A DNA stretch of 64,000 nt from NCBI RefSeq assembly GCF_900536025.1, contig NZ_UNOZ01000003.1:186001-250000 (forward strand). Reading direction: 5' to 3'. The position numbers and the translations under genes were made by a program. This DNA is from Pseudomonas reidholzensis (GTDB taxonomy: Bacteria > Pseudomonadota > Gammaproteobacteria > Pseudomonadales > Pseudomonadaceae). Under the pieces are notes generated by a model. It had not been told where the DNA came from and searched no databases. It saw only the letters and a list, made by a program, of their open reading frames with translations. Position 1 is the stretch's first letter; every line of letters starts with the position of its first letter. Of this stretch, positions 25,306-33,804 are shown one piece after another.

Positions 25306-26519
25306 CCCGTTGCGTGCTCTTCGCGGGCCCCCTGCGAAGAGCACCACAGCCAATACCCCAAGGCCAGCACACTGACCCCCGCCCCCAACCCGCATACCGC
25401 CGGCCACCCCCAACGCGCATACACCCAGCTCGCCGCCACCGCCCCCAGGCCACTGCCCACCGAGTAGCAGCACATGTAAGCGCCGATCAAACGGCTGGCC
25501 ATCTCGCCCCTGCCCGCCAGCAACAGCGTCTGATTGGTGACGTGCACCGCCTGTACCGCGAAGTCCAGCAGCAACACGCCGAGCACCAGCGCCAGCAATG
25601 ACTGCTCGACGAATGCGGTGGGAATCCACGACAGCGTCAACAGCACCAGCGCCAGCCCTGTGGTGCGTTGCCCATGGCCCTGGTCGGCCAGCCGCCCGGC
25701 CCGCGACGCTGCCAGCGCACCGGCGATCCCGGCCAGGCCGAACAGGCCGATCTGCCCCTGGCTCAAGGCCAACGGTGCGGCGCTCAGCGGCAGCACCATG
25801 GCACTCCACAACACGCTGAACGCGGCAAAGATCAACAAGGCGAACACACCCCGCTGGCGCAACAGGCGATCCCGTCGGTACAGGCCGAACAGCGAACGTA
25901 GCAGCGCGACATAGCTGTCGGCACCTCCGACCGGCCGGGCACTGGGCATCGCGCGCCAAAGCAAACATGCCATCACCAGCGACAGCCCCGCCGCGCCGAT
26001 ATACACACTCCGCCATCCCGCCAGGTCAGCCACGCCGCCGGCCACCAACCGCGCCAGCAGGATACCCAGCACTACACCGCTGGTGACGGTGCCCACCGCC
26101 CGCCCCTGTTCGGCCGGTGTCGCCAAGGTCGCGGCATGCGCCACCACCACCTGGACCACGACCGCCATCAGCCCGACCACGCCCATGGCGACCAGCAGTA
26201 CCGCCCATTTCCAGGCGACCCCGACCGCCAGCAGCGCCAGCGTCGAGAGCAGCAACTGACACAGGATCAGCCGCTTGCGGTCGAACAGATCCCCCAGCGG
26301 TACTACCAGCAACAGGCCCAGCGCATAGCCGGCCTGGGTCGCCCCCACTACCAGCCCAACCTGCGCGGTCGGCACGGCCAGGCTGCGGGCCATCGATTCG
26401 AGCAGCGGCTGGGCGAAATACACCGAGGCCACGGCCAAGGCGCAGGTCATGGCGAGCAACAACGTCAGTGCACGCGTCAGCTGGATATCGCACAGGGCTG
26501 CAGAGGGGCGGGATGACAT
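25293..26519 (-). CDS. MFS drug/metabolite exporter (12 helices)
   Basis: This 408-residue protein shows the major-facilitator pattern, with the loop 2-3 motif G-x-L-x-D-[RK]-x-G-R-[RK] seen as PLGDLFDRKRLIL. Hydrophobic segments continue to the C-terminus. It belongs to the group of sugar/drug exporters paired with HxlR-type regulators, for example electrophile or quinone-responsive pumps. It is divergent from the hxlR-like gene, with two 17-base operators between. The substrate is unknown. Confidence 0.88.
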   Translation of the reverse strand: MSSRPSAALCDIQLTRALTLLLAMTCALAVASVYFAQPLLESMARSLAVPTAQVGLVVGATQAGYALGLLLVVPLGDLFDRKRLILCQLLLSTLALLAVGVAWKWAVLLVAMGVVGLMAVVVQVVVAHAATLATPAEQGRAVGTVTSGVVLGILLARLVAGGVADLAGWRSVYIGAAGLSLVMACLLWRAMPSARPVGGADSYVALLRSLFGLYRRDRLLRQRGVFALLIFAAFSVLWSAMVLPLSAAPLALSQGQIGLFGLAGIAGALAASRAGRLADQGHGQRTTGLALVLLTLSWIPTAFVEQSLLALVLGVLLLDFAVQAVHVTNQTLLLAGRGEMASRLIGAYMCCYSVGSGLGAVAASWVYARWGWPAVCGLGAGVSVLALGYWLWCSSQGAREEHATGQNL

Positions 26520-26539
26520 TAGGCGGTCCTTGGCAATCT

Positions 26540-26556
26540 GGTTTCAAATTGAAACC
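26540..26556. promoter_or_regulatory. Operator 1 for the HxlR-type regulator (predicted)
   Basis: GGTTTCAA-A-TTGAAACC is a perfect inverted repeat (8+1+8) in the gap between the divergent MFS and hxlR genes, 20 bases before the MFS start. TTGAAA inside it could serve as -35 for the regulator gene, with TAGCAA at 26571-26576 as -10. The same geometry is seen in operator 2. Confidence 0.7.
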
Positions 26557-26580
26557 ACATACTGGCTTTCTAGCAAACCT

Positions 26581-26597
26581 GGTTTTAATCTGCAACC
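26581..26597. promoter_or_regulatory. Operator 2 for the HxlR-type regulator (predicted)
   Basis: GGTTTTAATCTGCAACC has the same outer GGTT/AACC arms and length as operator 1 but a degraded centre. The centres of the two sites are 41 bases apart, near four helical turns, which suits cooperative binding on one face. It lies 24 bases before the hxlR start. Confidence 0.55.
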
Positions 26598-26621
26598 AGA
26601 ACCCGCGAGAAGGCCTGCAGC

Positions 26622-27065
26622 ATGCTTGATGACAGAAACAACCAATGCCCGGTGGCGCGCGCCCTGGAGGTGATCGGCGATCGCTGGGCGCTGATGATCC
26701 TGCGCGATGCCTTCGATGGGCTACGGCGGTTCAGCGAATTTCAGAAGAACCTCGGGCTGGCCAAGAACATCCTCGCCTCGCGCCTGAAGCTACTGGTGGA
26801 GGGTGGACTGTTGGCGCTGCAACCGGCTTCCGATGGCAGTGCCTACAAGGAGTACGTGCTGACAGAGCAGGGTCGCGCGGTGTTTCCGATCGTCATCGGC
26901 CTGCGGCAGTGGGGGGAGCGGTTTTTGTTCGAGGGCGGCGAGGCGCGCTCGCAACTGCTGGACAATGCCCAGGGCCAGCCGATCGAGGTCTTGCAGGTGC
27001 GGGCCAGGGATGGTCGGGTGGTGGGGCCTGAGGATTGCCATCGGCGGGTGGTGCGGCACACCTGA
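26622..27065 (+). CDS. HxlR-family winged-helix transcriptional regulator
   Basis: The 147-residue product starts with NNQCPVARALEVIGDRWALM, containing the Cys residue that many HxlR proteins use to sense electrophiles or oxidants, followed by FDGLRRFSEFQKNLGLAKNI and LASRLKLLVEGGLL, which form the winged helix. Such proteins repress a neighbouring gene until the cysteine is modified. The divergent MFS pump is the obvious target, with two predicted operators in between. Confidence 0.92.
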   Translation: MLDDRNNQCPVARALEVIGDRWALMILRDAFDGLRRFSEFQKNLGLAKNILASRLKLLVEGGLLALQPASDGSAYKEYVLTEQGRAVFPIVIGLRQWGERFLFEGGEARSQLLDNAQGQPIEVLQVRARDGRVVGPEDCHRRVVRHT

Positions 27066-27130
27066 GCACGGTTTGTGTAGTGTCGCGGGCTGATTCGCAG
27101 GTATGCGAGATCCTGGGGCTGCTTTGCAGC

Positions 27131-27236
27131 CCTTTCCGACCGGTCCGGCGCACCGGCAAGGCCGCTCCCACAGGAACGGCGCACGCCTCGAAAGCGGCAC
27201 CGTCCCTGTGGGAGCGGCCTTGTGTCGCGAAAGGGG
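27131..27236. repeat. REP-type inverted repeat pair
   Basis: The core arms CAAGGCCGCTCCCACAGG (27157-27174) and CCTGTGGGAGCGGCCTTG (27205-27222) are perfect complements over 18 bases, with an imperfect extension outside (CCTTTCCGAC and GTCGCGAAAGG). The pair lies between the convergent hxlR-like and epimerase genes. Confidence 0.85.
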
Positions 27237-27278
27237 CGCACCGCGCCCCCAGGTTCTGAAGTGAACGGCGCCAGTCGC

Positions 27279-28211
27279 TCAGGCCTTGCCCAGCAGTCGG
27301 GCCAGGCCTTCGACCATCGAGGTCGGCTGCGGGAAGTCGAAGCGCGCCAGCAATCGCTGGTTATCCGCCCGCGAGTGCCGGATATCCCCCGACCGCGCCT
27401 CGCCATAGCTCACCTCAGGCAAGCTGCCGACCACCTGCTGCAACGCCGCCAGCAACTGATTCAACGAAGTCGCCTGGTTCAGGCCGATATTCACCGCGCC
27501 CTCCTCGACCGTCTCCTGCTCCAGTGCCTGCACCATCACCTGGACCAGGTCACCGACATAGAGAAAATCGCGGGTCTGCTCGCCATCGCCAAATACCTTG
27601 ATCGGCAAGCCTTGGGTGGCGCGCTCGCTGAAGATGCTGATCACCCCCGAGTACGGCGAGGACGGGTCCTGGCGCGGCCCGAAGATGTTGAAGAAGCGGA
27701 ACACCACCGGCTCCAGGCCATGCTGGCGGCGGTAGAAGTCCAGGTACTGCTCGCTGGCCAGCTTGTCCACGGCATACGGGGTCAGCGGCGCCTTGGGCGT
27801 GTCTTCGGCAATCGACTGGCCTTCGCCATTATTGCCATACACCGCCGCGCTCGAGGCGAACAGCACACGTCGCACGCCGTTGACGCGCATCGCCTCACAG
27901 ACATTCAGCGTGCCGATGAAGTTGCTCTGGTGGGTTTTCACCGGGTCGTCCACCGAGGCCTGCACCGACGCCACCGCGGCCAGGTGCACGACGGCGTGGC
28001 AACCGGCTGCTGCGCGGGCGACCAGGGCGGCATCGGCGACGTCGCCTTCGATCAGCTCGAGGGCCGGGTGCTGCAGTTGCAGGTTGTCGCGCTTGCCGGT
28101 CGACAGGTCGTCGAGGATGCGCACCGCGTAGCCTTTATCCAGCAACGCATCGCACAGGTGGGAGCCGATAAAGCCGGCGCCGCCGGTGATCAGGATGGGG
28201 GCATCAGCCAT
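27279..28211 (-). CDS. NAD-dependent sugar-nucleotide epimerase/dehydratase
   Basis: The 310-residue extended SDR protein has the Rossmann motif ITGGAGFIGSHL near the N-terminus, SSAAVYGNNGEGQ with the catalytic serine region, and YAVDKLASEQYL with the Y-x-x-x-K pair. FNIFGPRQDPSSPYSGVIS is shared with UDP-glucose 4-epimerase-like enzymes. It likely epimerises or dehydrates a UDP- or dTDP-sugar for surface glycan or cell-wall use. Its start lies within the end of the upstream SDR gene, an 8-base overlap, so the pair is coupled. Confidence 0.9.
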   Translation of the reverse strand: MADAPILITGGAGFIGSHLCDALLDKGYAVRILDDLSTGKRDNLQLQHPALELIEGDVADAALVARAAAGCHAVVHLAAVASVQASVDDPVKTHQSNFIGTLNVCEAMRVNGVRRVLFASSAAVYGNNGEGQSIAEDTPKAPLTPYAVDKLASEQYLDFYRRQHGLEPVVFRFFNIFGPRQDPSSPYSGVISIFSERATQGLPIKVFGDGEQTRDFLYVGDLVQVMVQALEQETVEEGAVNIGLNQATSLNQLLAALQQVVGSLPEVSYGEARSGDIRHSRADNQRLLARFDFPQPTSMVEGLARLLGKA

Positions 28212-29088
28212 GTCGGTAGAAACGGTCCAGTAGGGGCCCCAAGCCCGAGCGCCAGGCGCGTGGCTTGATACCAAAGGTGTGAAGGATCTTCCTGCAGGCC
28301 AGGACCGCGTTCTGCGGCTCTTCGCTGGCGTCCGGGCGGGCGGCGTGGGCCTGCGCGGTCGGTGCCTGCACCGCCAGCTTGTGCCACTGTTGGGCCTCGC
28401 CGAGGATCGCCTGGCCGAGCGCCAGCGGCGTGGTCGCCTCGTTGCCGGCGTAGTGGTAGGTGCCCCACAGCGGCGCGTCGCAGTCGAGCTGCTTGATCAC
28501 CGAAAGGATCACCCGCGCGGCATCGTCGACCGGCGTCGGGTTGCCCCGGCGATCGTCGGCCAGCAACAGCTCCTGGGGTTGTTCGGCACGGGTCAGGAAG
28601 CGCCCCAGCGCGCCGTCGATGCTCTCGTCCAGCACCCAGCCGAAGCGCAGCAGCACGTGCTGTGGGCAGGTCGCCCGCACGCTCTGCTCGATCCGCCACA
28701 GCGCCTGGCCGCGGGTGCCCAGCGGCACCGGCTCGTCCTTTTCGCTGTAGGCGGTGGCCCGCGAGCCATCGAACACCCGGTAGCTGGACGGCTGCACGAG
28801 GATCATTTCGTGGTGCTGGCACAGCTCGGCCAGGCGCTCTACCGCCCGCTCCTGCTGGGCAAGCCGCTGTTCGCTGACCGACTCGGCCTGGAACCAGTCG
28901 AAGTAGTAGGCCAGGTTGATCACCACATGGGGGCGATGTTCGTCCAGCAGCAGGGTCAGGCTGGCTGGGTCCCAACCGTTCTCCGGGGGGCGCGGCGCCA
29001 GGAATCCGATGTCCTCCTCGGCCCCGAGACGAATCAGCGCTTGCCCGAGGGCATTGCCACCACCCAACAGCATCAGGCGCATACGCAT
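28204..29088 (-). CDS. RmlD-like SDR protein lacking the Y-x-x-x-K motif
   Basis: The 294 residues align with dTDP-4-dehydrorhamnose reductase-type proteins: an N-terminal LMLLGGGNALGQALIRLGAE, then HRPHVVINLAYYF, QPSSYRVFDGS (replacing STDYVFDG), and FGWVLDESIDGALGRFLTR. The position of YGxTK reads RGQALWRIE, so the catalytic Tyr and Lys are missing. It may be a non-catalytic or differently working reductase that partners the epimerase encoded right after it. I cannot name a substrate. Confidence 0.78.
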   Translation of the reverse strand: MRMRLMLLGGGNALGQALIRLGAEEDIGFLAPRPPENGWDPASLTLLLDEHRPHVVINLAYYFDWFQAESVSEQRLAQQERAVERLAELCQHHEMILVQPSSYRVFDGSRATAYSEKDEPVPLGTRGQALWRIEQSVRATCPQHVLLRFGWVLDESIDGALGRFLTRAEQPQELLLADDRRGNPTPVDDAARVILSVIKQLDCDAPLWGTYHYAGNEATTPLALGQAILGEAQQWHKLAVQAPTAQAHAARPDASEEPQNAVLACRKILHTFGIKPRAWRSGLGPLLDRFYRHG

Positions 29089-29345
29089 AGGGTCAAAAGG
29101 TCCGCTCAGATCGATGAAAGGAAAAAAGCATTTTGCGGTTTCCGGCTAGGGAAGTCCAACACGGCGGGGGGATGACCCCGTTGCAGGGTGATTACACGGT
29201 AAATGCATTGCCCTTCGATGGGCCAGGAAACGTCCTGCGCACCCTACAGAATGAGCTGGCGCTCGCGCCTCCCTGTTGCCGCAGGCCACTGCTAGTCTGC
29301 AGGTGGCGCTGCATGGCGCATCAATGGTTTTCCGAGGAGACAGGG

Positions 29346-30185
29346 ATGGACCTGGAGGCAGGTGCGATACAGCGTGCGCGCTGGCAGTACGACGAGCCAG
29401 CGCCAGGCGCGGAGCGGTTGATCGAGGCGTCTTTCGACAGCTACCGGCAGCAGGCGCGCCTGCTGCTGGCGGATAACCCTCGGGCGCCGGTGGCGTTTGT
29501 GGTGGGCGGCGCACGGTCGGATTTCACCCGGCTCAATCCGCTGCTCTACCGCTTGCAGCAGCACGGTATCAGCTCGTTGACCGGCAACCTGTCTGGCCAC
29601 AGCCTGGCCAGCGAGCCAGGAGCCGTGGCGCCTTCGCTGTCCACCAACCTGAATGAAGCCCTGCGCTTTCAGCGGACTATCGCCGAGCACTGCCAGACCT
29701 TGATCGGCCACAGCCTCGGGGCGGCGATCGCGCTGAAGATGGCGGCGCAGTTGCCAGACGTGCGCAAGCTGGTGCTGATCTGCCCGGCGGTCTACCCCGA
29801 CGCCGCGCACCAGGCGCCCTTCGGCCCGGCGTTCACGGCAGCGATCAGCCAGCCCTTCGGCTTTCTGGAATGTGACAGCTATGCCTTCCTGCGCCAGTTC
29901 CAGGGCAAGGTGCTGTTGGTGATCGGCGAGTACGATGGGCTTAATTCACGTACTTTCGGCCAAGGCCCGGGCACCTCGGCAGGCACCCGCTTGATGGCCG
30001 GCATCCCGCGTTACAGCCCGATCCCCGAAGAGGTCACGCATGCCTTGCTGCGCTCGGTGCCTGCGCCCGATGTGCAGTGCCTGCTGCTGACCGACTGCGA
30101 CCACGGCATCGCCGCGCACTTGCGCGATGCGCCACAGGTGGCGGACCAGGTCGCCGAGGTGGTGGCGGCGTTCATGCTCGACTGA
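29346..30185 (+). CDS. Alpha/beta hydrolase
   Basis: This 279-residue cytoplasmic protein has the elbow TLIGHSLGAAIALKMAAQ (nucleophile Ser about residue 120), a preceding NLSGHSLASEPG, IGEYDGLNS near the acid residue, and DCDHGIAAHL with the histidine. A complete triad is therefore likely. The ATG at 29346 is preceded by GAGGAGA and gives a sensible start; the reading frame also stays open further upstream to 29133 without a good site. The substrate is unknown. It is convergent with the helix-turn-helix regulator gene. Confidence 0.82.
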   Translation: MDLEAGAIQRARWQYDEPAPGAERLIEASFDSYRQQARLLLADNPRAPVAFVVGGARSDFTRLNPLLYRLQQHGISSLTGNLSGHSLASEPGAVAPSLSTNLNEALRFQRTIAEHCQTLIGHSLGAAIALKMAAQLPDVRKLVLICPAVYPDAAHQAPFGPAFTAAISQPFGFLECDSYAFLRQFQGKVLLVIGEYDGLNSRTFGQGPGTSAGTRLMAGIPRYSPIPEEVTHALLRSVPAPDVQCLLLTDCDHGIAAHLRDAPQVADQVAEVVAAFMLD

Positions 30186-30191
30186 GCGCGG

Positions 30192-31004
30192 TCATTCGAT
30201 CTCGAACAGGCCATTGCTCAGCGGGCCGACGCTCAGGCGCTCGCGCACGTCGTCATCGATACGCGGATCCTCCGGGCGGTACAGTTTTACCTGACGGTAG
30301 GCATTGATCCGGTTGATCTCTTCGCCGAGAAACTCCCAGACCACGCGGGTGCAGGCCGGGTTGCGCCGGTCGCCGCTGGACACCCCGGTCTTGAGACCGT
30401 TGAGGCGGGTAATGCGGCTCTTGAAGCTGGGGATGAGGATGGTCTGGCTCATCTCGTTGAGGGTCAGCGACTCGTAGTCGATGAGAAACATCCGGTCCTG
30501 CAACTGGAACGCCGCCCCCAGGTAGCGGCAGCGCACTTCGGCGTGCAGGTCGGTGGCGCTGCTGCGTTCCTGGCGCTCCTGGCGCTCGAACAGGAAGCTG
30601 CCGCGCTCTTCACGCAGGTGCACCAGCGAGACCAGGATCGAGCCCGGTACCGACATGCAGTTGGAGTACTCGAAGTAATAGCCGCAGTAGCGCGACAGGT
30701 TGCCGGCCTGCGCGTGCAGCGGCTTGAACAGCTCGCTGATCGGGTCGTTGGCCTGCCCCGTCTGCTCGGACGGAATACGCGCGCCGATCAGCCGGGCGAA
30801 CTGCTCGGGCGGCAGATTCAGCTCGTAATCCTCGACCCCGAAGAAATCGCCGATGCGCTTGAGGTTGTAAGCCGTCGGACGGCTCTGCCCGCTCAAATAC
30901 TTGTTGAACTGCGCGCGGTTGATCGACAGCTGTCGGCAAACCTCGGAGATAGAGCGGTAGTGGCTGCAGGCCAGTTTCAGGTTGATAGCGAAGTGATCGC
31001 TCAT
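30192..31004 (-). CDS. Helix-turn-helix (XRE-like) transcriptional regulator
   Basis: The 270-residue protein begins with SISEVCRQLSINRAQFNKYL, a Cro/XRE-like helix-turn-helix, followed by GQSRPTAYNLKRIGDFFG. The rest (residues ~75-270) has no domain I can name but contains FSVEDYEL-like and LFQDRMFLIDYES-like stretches suggesting a ligand-binding domain. It is divergent from the alanine/glycine symporter gene, with an inverted repeat in the gap, and so is likely its regulator. Confidence 0.82.
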   Translation of the reverse strand: MSDHFAINLKLACSHYRSISEVCRQLSINRAQFNKYLSGQSRPTAYNLKRIGDFFGVEDYELNLPPEQFARLIGARIPSEQTGQANDPISELFKPLHAQAGNLSRYCGYYFEYSNCMSVPGSILVSLVHLREERGSFLFERQERQERSSATDLHAEVRCRYLGAAFQLQDRMFLIDYESLTLNEMSQTILIPSFKSRITRLNGLKTGVSSGDRRNPACTRVVWEFLGEEINRINAYRQVKLYRPEDPRIDDDVRERLSVGPLSNGLFEIE

Positions 31005-31018
31005 GTCAGAGGTCCAGC

Positions 31019-31056
31019 TGATGCGAGTGGCGCAATCATAGCATCAGGTCGCATCA
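31019..31056. promoter_or_regulatory. Predicted operator between the regulator and the symporter
   Basis: TGATGCGA (31019-31026) and TCGCATCA (31049-31056) form a perfect 8-base inverted repeat around 22 bases that include another GCATCA (31041-31046). TATGAT on the minus strand (31035-31040) inside it resembles a -10 for the regulator gene, so binding here could autoregulate. Confidence 0.5.
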
Positions 31057-31182
31057 AGTGAGAGCAATCCGCGAAATTGTAACGACTCTTGTCATGGCCA
31101 ACCATGCGCCCAACGAAAAGCGGTGCGTCGTAGCCGCCCGCTGGTCATTCCACGCGAAGAATAAGAATCGAGGTCATTTCCA

Positions 31183-32625
31183 ATGCTCGAAGTACTCAAC
31201 GATTTCCTTTCGGGGAAACTGCTCATCGTCCTTATCGTCGGTCTGGGCAGCTACTTCACCATACGCTCCCGGTTCGTCCAGTTCCGCCACTTCGGCCACA
31301 TGTTCGGTGTGTTCAAGGAGTCCCTGCGTGGCCAGGCCGGCCAACTGAGCTCGTTCCAGGCCCTGATGCTGAGCCTCGCCGGCCGCGTCGGCGCGGGTAA
31401 CATCGCCGGTGTCGGCATCGCCGTCACCCTCGGCGGCCCAGGCGCCGTGTTCTGGATGTGGGTCACCGCGCTGGTGGGCATGTCCAGCAGCTTCTTCGAA
31501 TGCACCCTGGCCCAGGTCTACAAGCGCGCCGACGGCGACGGCCTGTACCGCGGCGGCCCGGCGTACTACATCCTGCATGGCCTGAAGCTCAAGCGCATGG
31601 CGGTGGTGTTCTCGCTGCTGCTGCTGGTGACCTACGGCTTCGCCTTCAACGGCCTGCAGTCGTACACCGTGACCCACTCGCTGCAGAACGCCTTCGGCTT
31701 CGCCCCGCAGCAGACCGGTATTGCCCTGGCCGTGTTGCTGGCGATCGTCTTCCTCGGCGGCATCAAGCGCATCGCCTCGGTGTCCGACCTGCTGGTACCG
31801 GTCAAGACCCTGGCCTACATCGGTGTCACCCTGTACGTGATCGGCAGCCAGATCGAACACGTCCCGGCCATGCTCGAGACCATCTTCAAAAGCGCCTTCG
31901 GCCTTGACCCCGCATTCGGCGGCCTGCTCGGCAGCGCCATCGTGATGGGCGTCAAACGTGGCGTGTTCGCCAACGAAGCGGGCCTGGGCAGTGCGCCCAA
32001 CGTCGCGGCCGTGGCGGCGGTCAAACACCCGGGCGCGCAAGGCGTGGTCCAGGCGTTCAGCGTGTTCCTCGACACCTTCGTGATCTGCACCTGCACCGCG
32101 CTGCTGATTCTGCTGTCGGGCTTCTACACCCCAGGCTTCGAAGGTGACGGCATCGTCCTCACGCAGAACTCGCTGGCCGCCGTGGTCGGTGACTGGGGCC
32201 GCCTGTTCGTCAGCGTCGCACTGTCGCTGTTCGTGTTCACCTGCATCCTCTACAACTACTACCTGGGCGAAACCAGCCTGCAGTTCCTCAGCCGCAACCG
32301 TGCGGTCCTGATGGGCTACCGCGGCCTGGTCCTGGCGCTGATCGTGTGGGGCTCGGCGCAAGACCTGTCGACCGTGTTCGCCTTTGCCGACATCACCATG
32401 ACCTGCCTGGCGTTCGTCAACCTGATCGCCCTGGCCATGCTGTTCAACATCGGCCTGCGGGTAATGCGCGACTACGATGCCCAGCGCAAGGCCGGCATCA
32501 AGCAGCCGGTGTTCGACTCGAGCAAGTTCCCTGACCTGGATCTGGACCGCGCCGCCTGGCCTGTCCCTGCCCAGGCTGAAACAACCGCTGACAACGCCGT
32601 CGGCCAGGCGCAGACCCAGCGCTGA
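31183..32625 (+). CDS. Alanine/glycine:cation symporter (AGCS family)
   Basis: The 480-residue membrane protein has about ten helices and the AGCS pattern GRVGAGNIAGVGIAVTLGGPG near the N-terminus, ALVGMSSSFFECTLAQ, YRGGPAYYI and FANEAGLGSAPNVAA. It takes up alanine or glycine with sodium or protons. A GAGG sequence precedes the start. The helix-turn-helix gene upstream is divergent and is probably its regulator; the asparaginase gene follows. Confidence 0.93.
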   Translation: MLEVLNDFLSGKLLIVLIVGLGSYFTIRSRFVQFRHFGHMFGVFKESLRGQAGQLSSFQALMLSLAGRVGAGNIAGVGIAVTLGGPGAVFWMWVTALVGMSSSFFECTLAQVYKRADGDGLYRGGPAYYILHGLKLKRMAVVFSLLLLVTYGFAFNGLQSYTVTHSLQNAFGFAPQQTGIALAVLLAIVFLGGIKRIASVSDLLVPVKTLAYIGVTLYVIGSQIEHVPAMLETIFKSAFGLDPAFGGLLGSAIVMGVKRGVFANEAGLGSAPNVAAVAAVKHPGAQGVVQAFSVFLDTFVICTCTALLILLSGFYTPGFEGDGIVLTQNSLAAVVGDWGRLFVSVALSLFVFTCILYNYYLGETSLQFLSRNRAVLMGYRGLVLALIVWGSAQDLSTVFAFADITMTCLAFVNLIALAMLFNIGLRVMRDYDAQRKAGIKQPVFDSSKFPDLDLDRAAWPVPAQAETTADNAVGQAQTQR

Positions 32626-32696
32626 TATCCTCCCCTGCCAGCCGCCCCGTTCGTGGGCGGCTGCATCCTTCTCCGCTCATCGCTACGGAATGCTCC

Positions 32697-33686
32697 ATGC
32701 GTGCAGTCAAGAATCTTCTCGTCCTCTATACCGGTGGCACCATCGGCATGCTCGAAACCCCCGAGGGCCTGGCCCCGGCGGGCGGTTTCGAGGTGCGCAT
32801 GCGCGAGCACCTGGCCGCGCGCAGCGATGCGCCGCAGGTCCAGTGGGCGCTGTGTGAAATGAACCCGCTGCTGGACAGCGCCAACATGCAGCAAGCCAAC
32901 TGGCTGGCGATGCGTGACGCCATCGTCGAAGCCGTGGAACACGGCGGGCATGACGGCGTGCTGGTGCTGCATGGCACCGACACCCTGGCCTACAGTGCCG
33001 CAGCGTTGTCGTTCCTGCTGCTCGGCCTGCCGGTACCGGTGCTGCTGACCGGCTCGATGCTGCCAGCGGGTGCGCCAGACAGCGATGCCTGGGACAACCT
33101 GGTCGGTGCGCTGCGCCTGTTCGAATGCGGCCTGGAGGACGGCGTGCAGCTGTTCTTCCACGACCAGCTGCTGCATGGCTGCCGTGCCTCGAAGCTGCGC
33201 AGCGAGGCGTTCGACGCCTTTGCCGCGCTGCCGCGCCATCGTGACGGTGAGCGGGCGGCGGCGATCCCGTCGGTGCTGGACTACCGCCAGCCACGCCAGC
33301 CGGTGAAGCTGGCGGTGTTGCCGGTGTTCCCCGGCCTGCAGGCCGAACACCTGCGCGGGCTGCTCGACAGCGGTGTGCAGGGGCTGGTGCTGGAATGTTA
33401 TGGCAGCGGCACGGGCCCGTCCGATGATCAGGCGCTGCTCGATGCACTGCACGATGCCCGCCAGGGCGGTGTGGTGATCGTCGCGATCAGCCAGTGCCCG
33501 GTGGGCTCGGTGGTGTTCGACACCTACGCCGCCGGCAGCCGGCTGCGTGACACCGGGCTGGTCAGTGGCGGCGGCATGACCCGTGAGGCGGCGCTGGGCA
33601 AATTGTTCGGATTGCTGGGCGCCGGGCTGGATGTGCAGGCGGCCGAACACTGGTTTGCCCTGGACCTGTGTGGAGAGCGCGCATAG
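32697..33686 (+). CDS. L-asparaginase (type I-like)
   Basis: The 329-residue enzyme has both catalytic threonine regions, LYTGGTIGM near residue 12 and VLHGTDTLAYSA, with TGSMLPAGAPDSDAWDNL between them. It hydrolyses asparagine to aspartate and ammonia; the absence of a signal peptide suggests a cytoplasmic form. Its end is followed after about 30 bases by a bidirectional terminator shared with ssb. Located beside the amino-acid symporter, it fits amino-acid catabolism. Confidence 0.93.
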   Translation: MRAVKNLLVLYTGGTIGMLETPEGLAPAGGFEVRMREHLAARSDAPQVQWALCEMNPLLDSANMQQANWLAMRDAIVEAVEHGGHDGVLVLHGTDTLAYSAAALSFLLLGLPVPVLLTGSMLPAGAPDSDAWDNLVGALRLFECGLEDGVQLFFHDQLLHGCRASKLRSEAFDAFAALPRHRDGERAAAIPSVLDYRQPRQPVKLAVLPVFPGLQAEHLRGLLDSGVQGLVLECYGSGTGPSDDQALLDALHDARQGGVVIVAISQCPVGSVVFDTYAAGSRLRDTGLVSGGGMTREAALGKLFGLLGAGLDVQAAEHWFALDLCGERA

Positions 33687-33714
33687 GCTCGCCCTGAAGC
33701 GCCATCGCACAGAC

Positions 33715-33754
33715 AAAAAAAGCCCCGTCACCTTATGGTTGACGGGGCTTTTTT
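33715..33754. terminator. Bidirectional intrinsic terminator
   Basis: AAAAAAAGCCCCGTCA pairs with TGACGGGGCTTTTTT around a 9-base loop, giving T-runs on both strands. It closes the asparaginase gene on the plus strand and ssb on the minus strand. Confidence 0.92.
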
Positions 33755-33804
33755 ATCTCGACCAGTGCCTGTGGCGTTGCCGCCCAGGCGCCCTGGCGCT
33801 TCAA

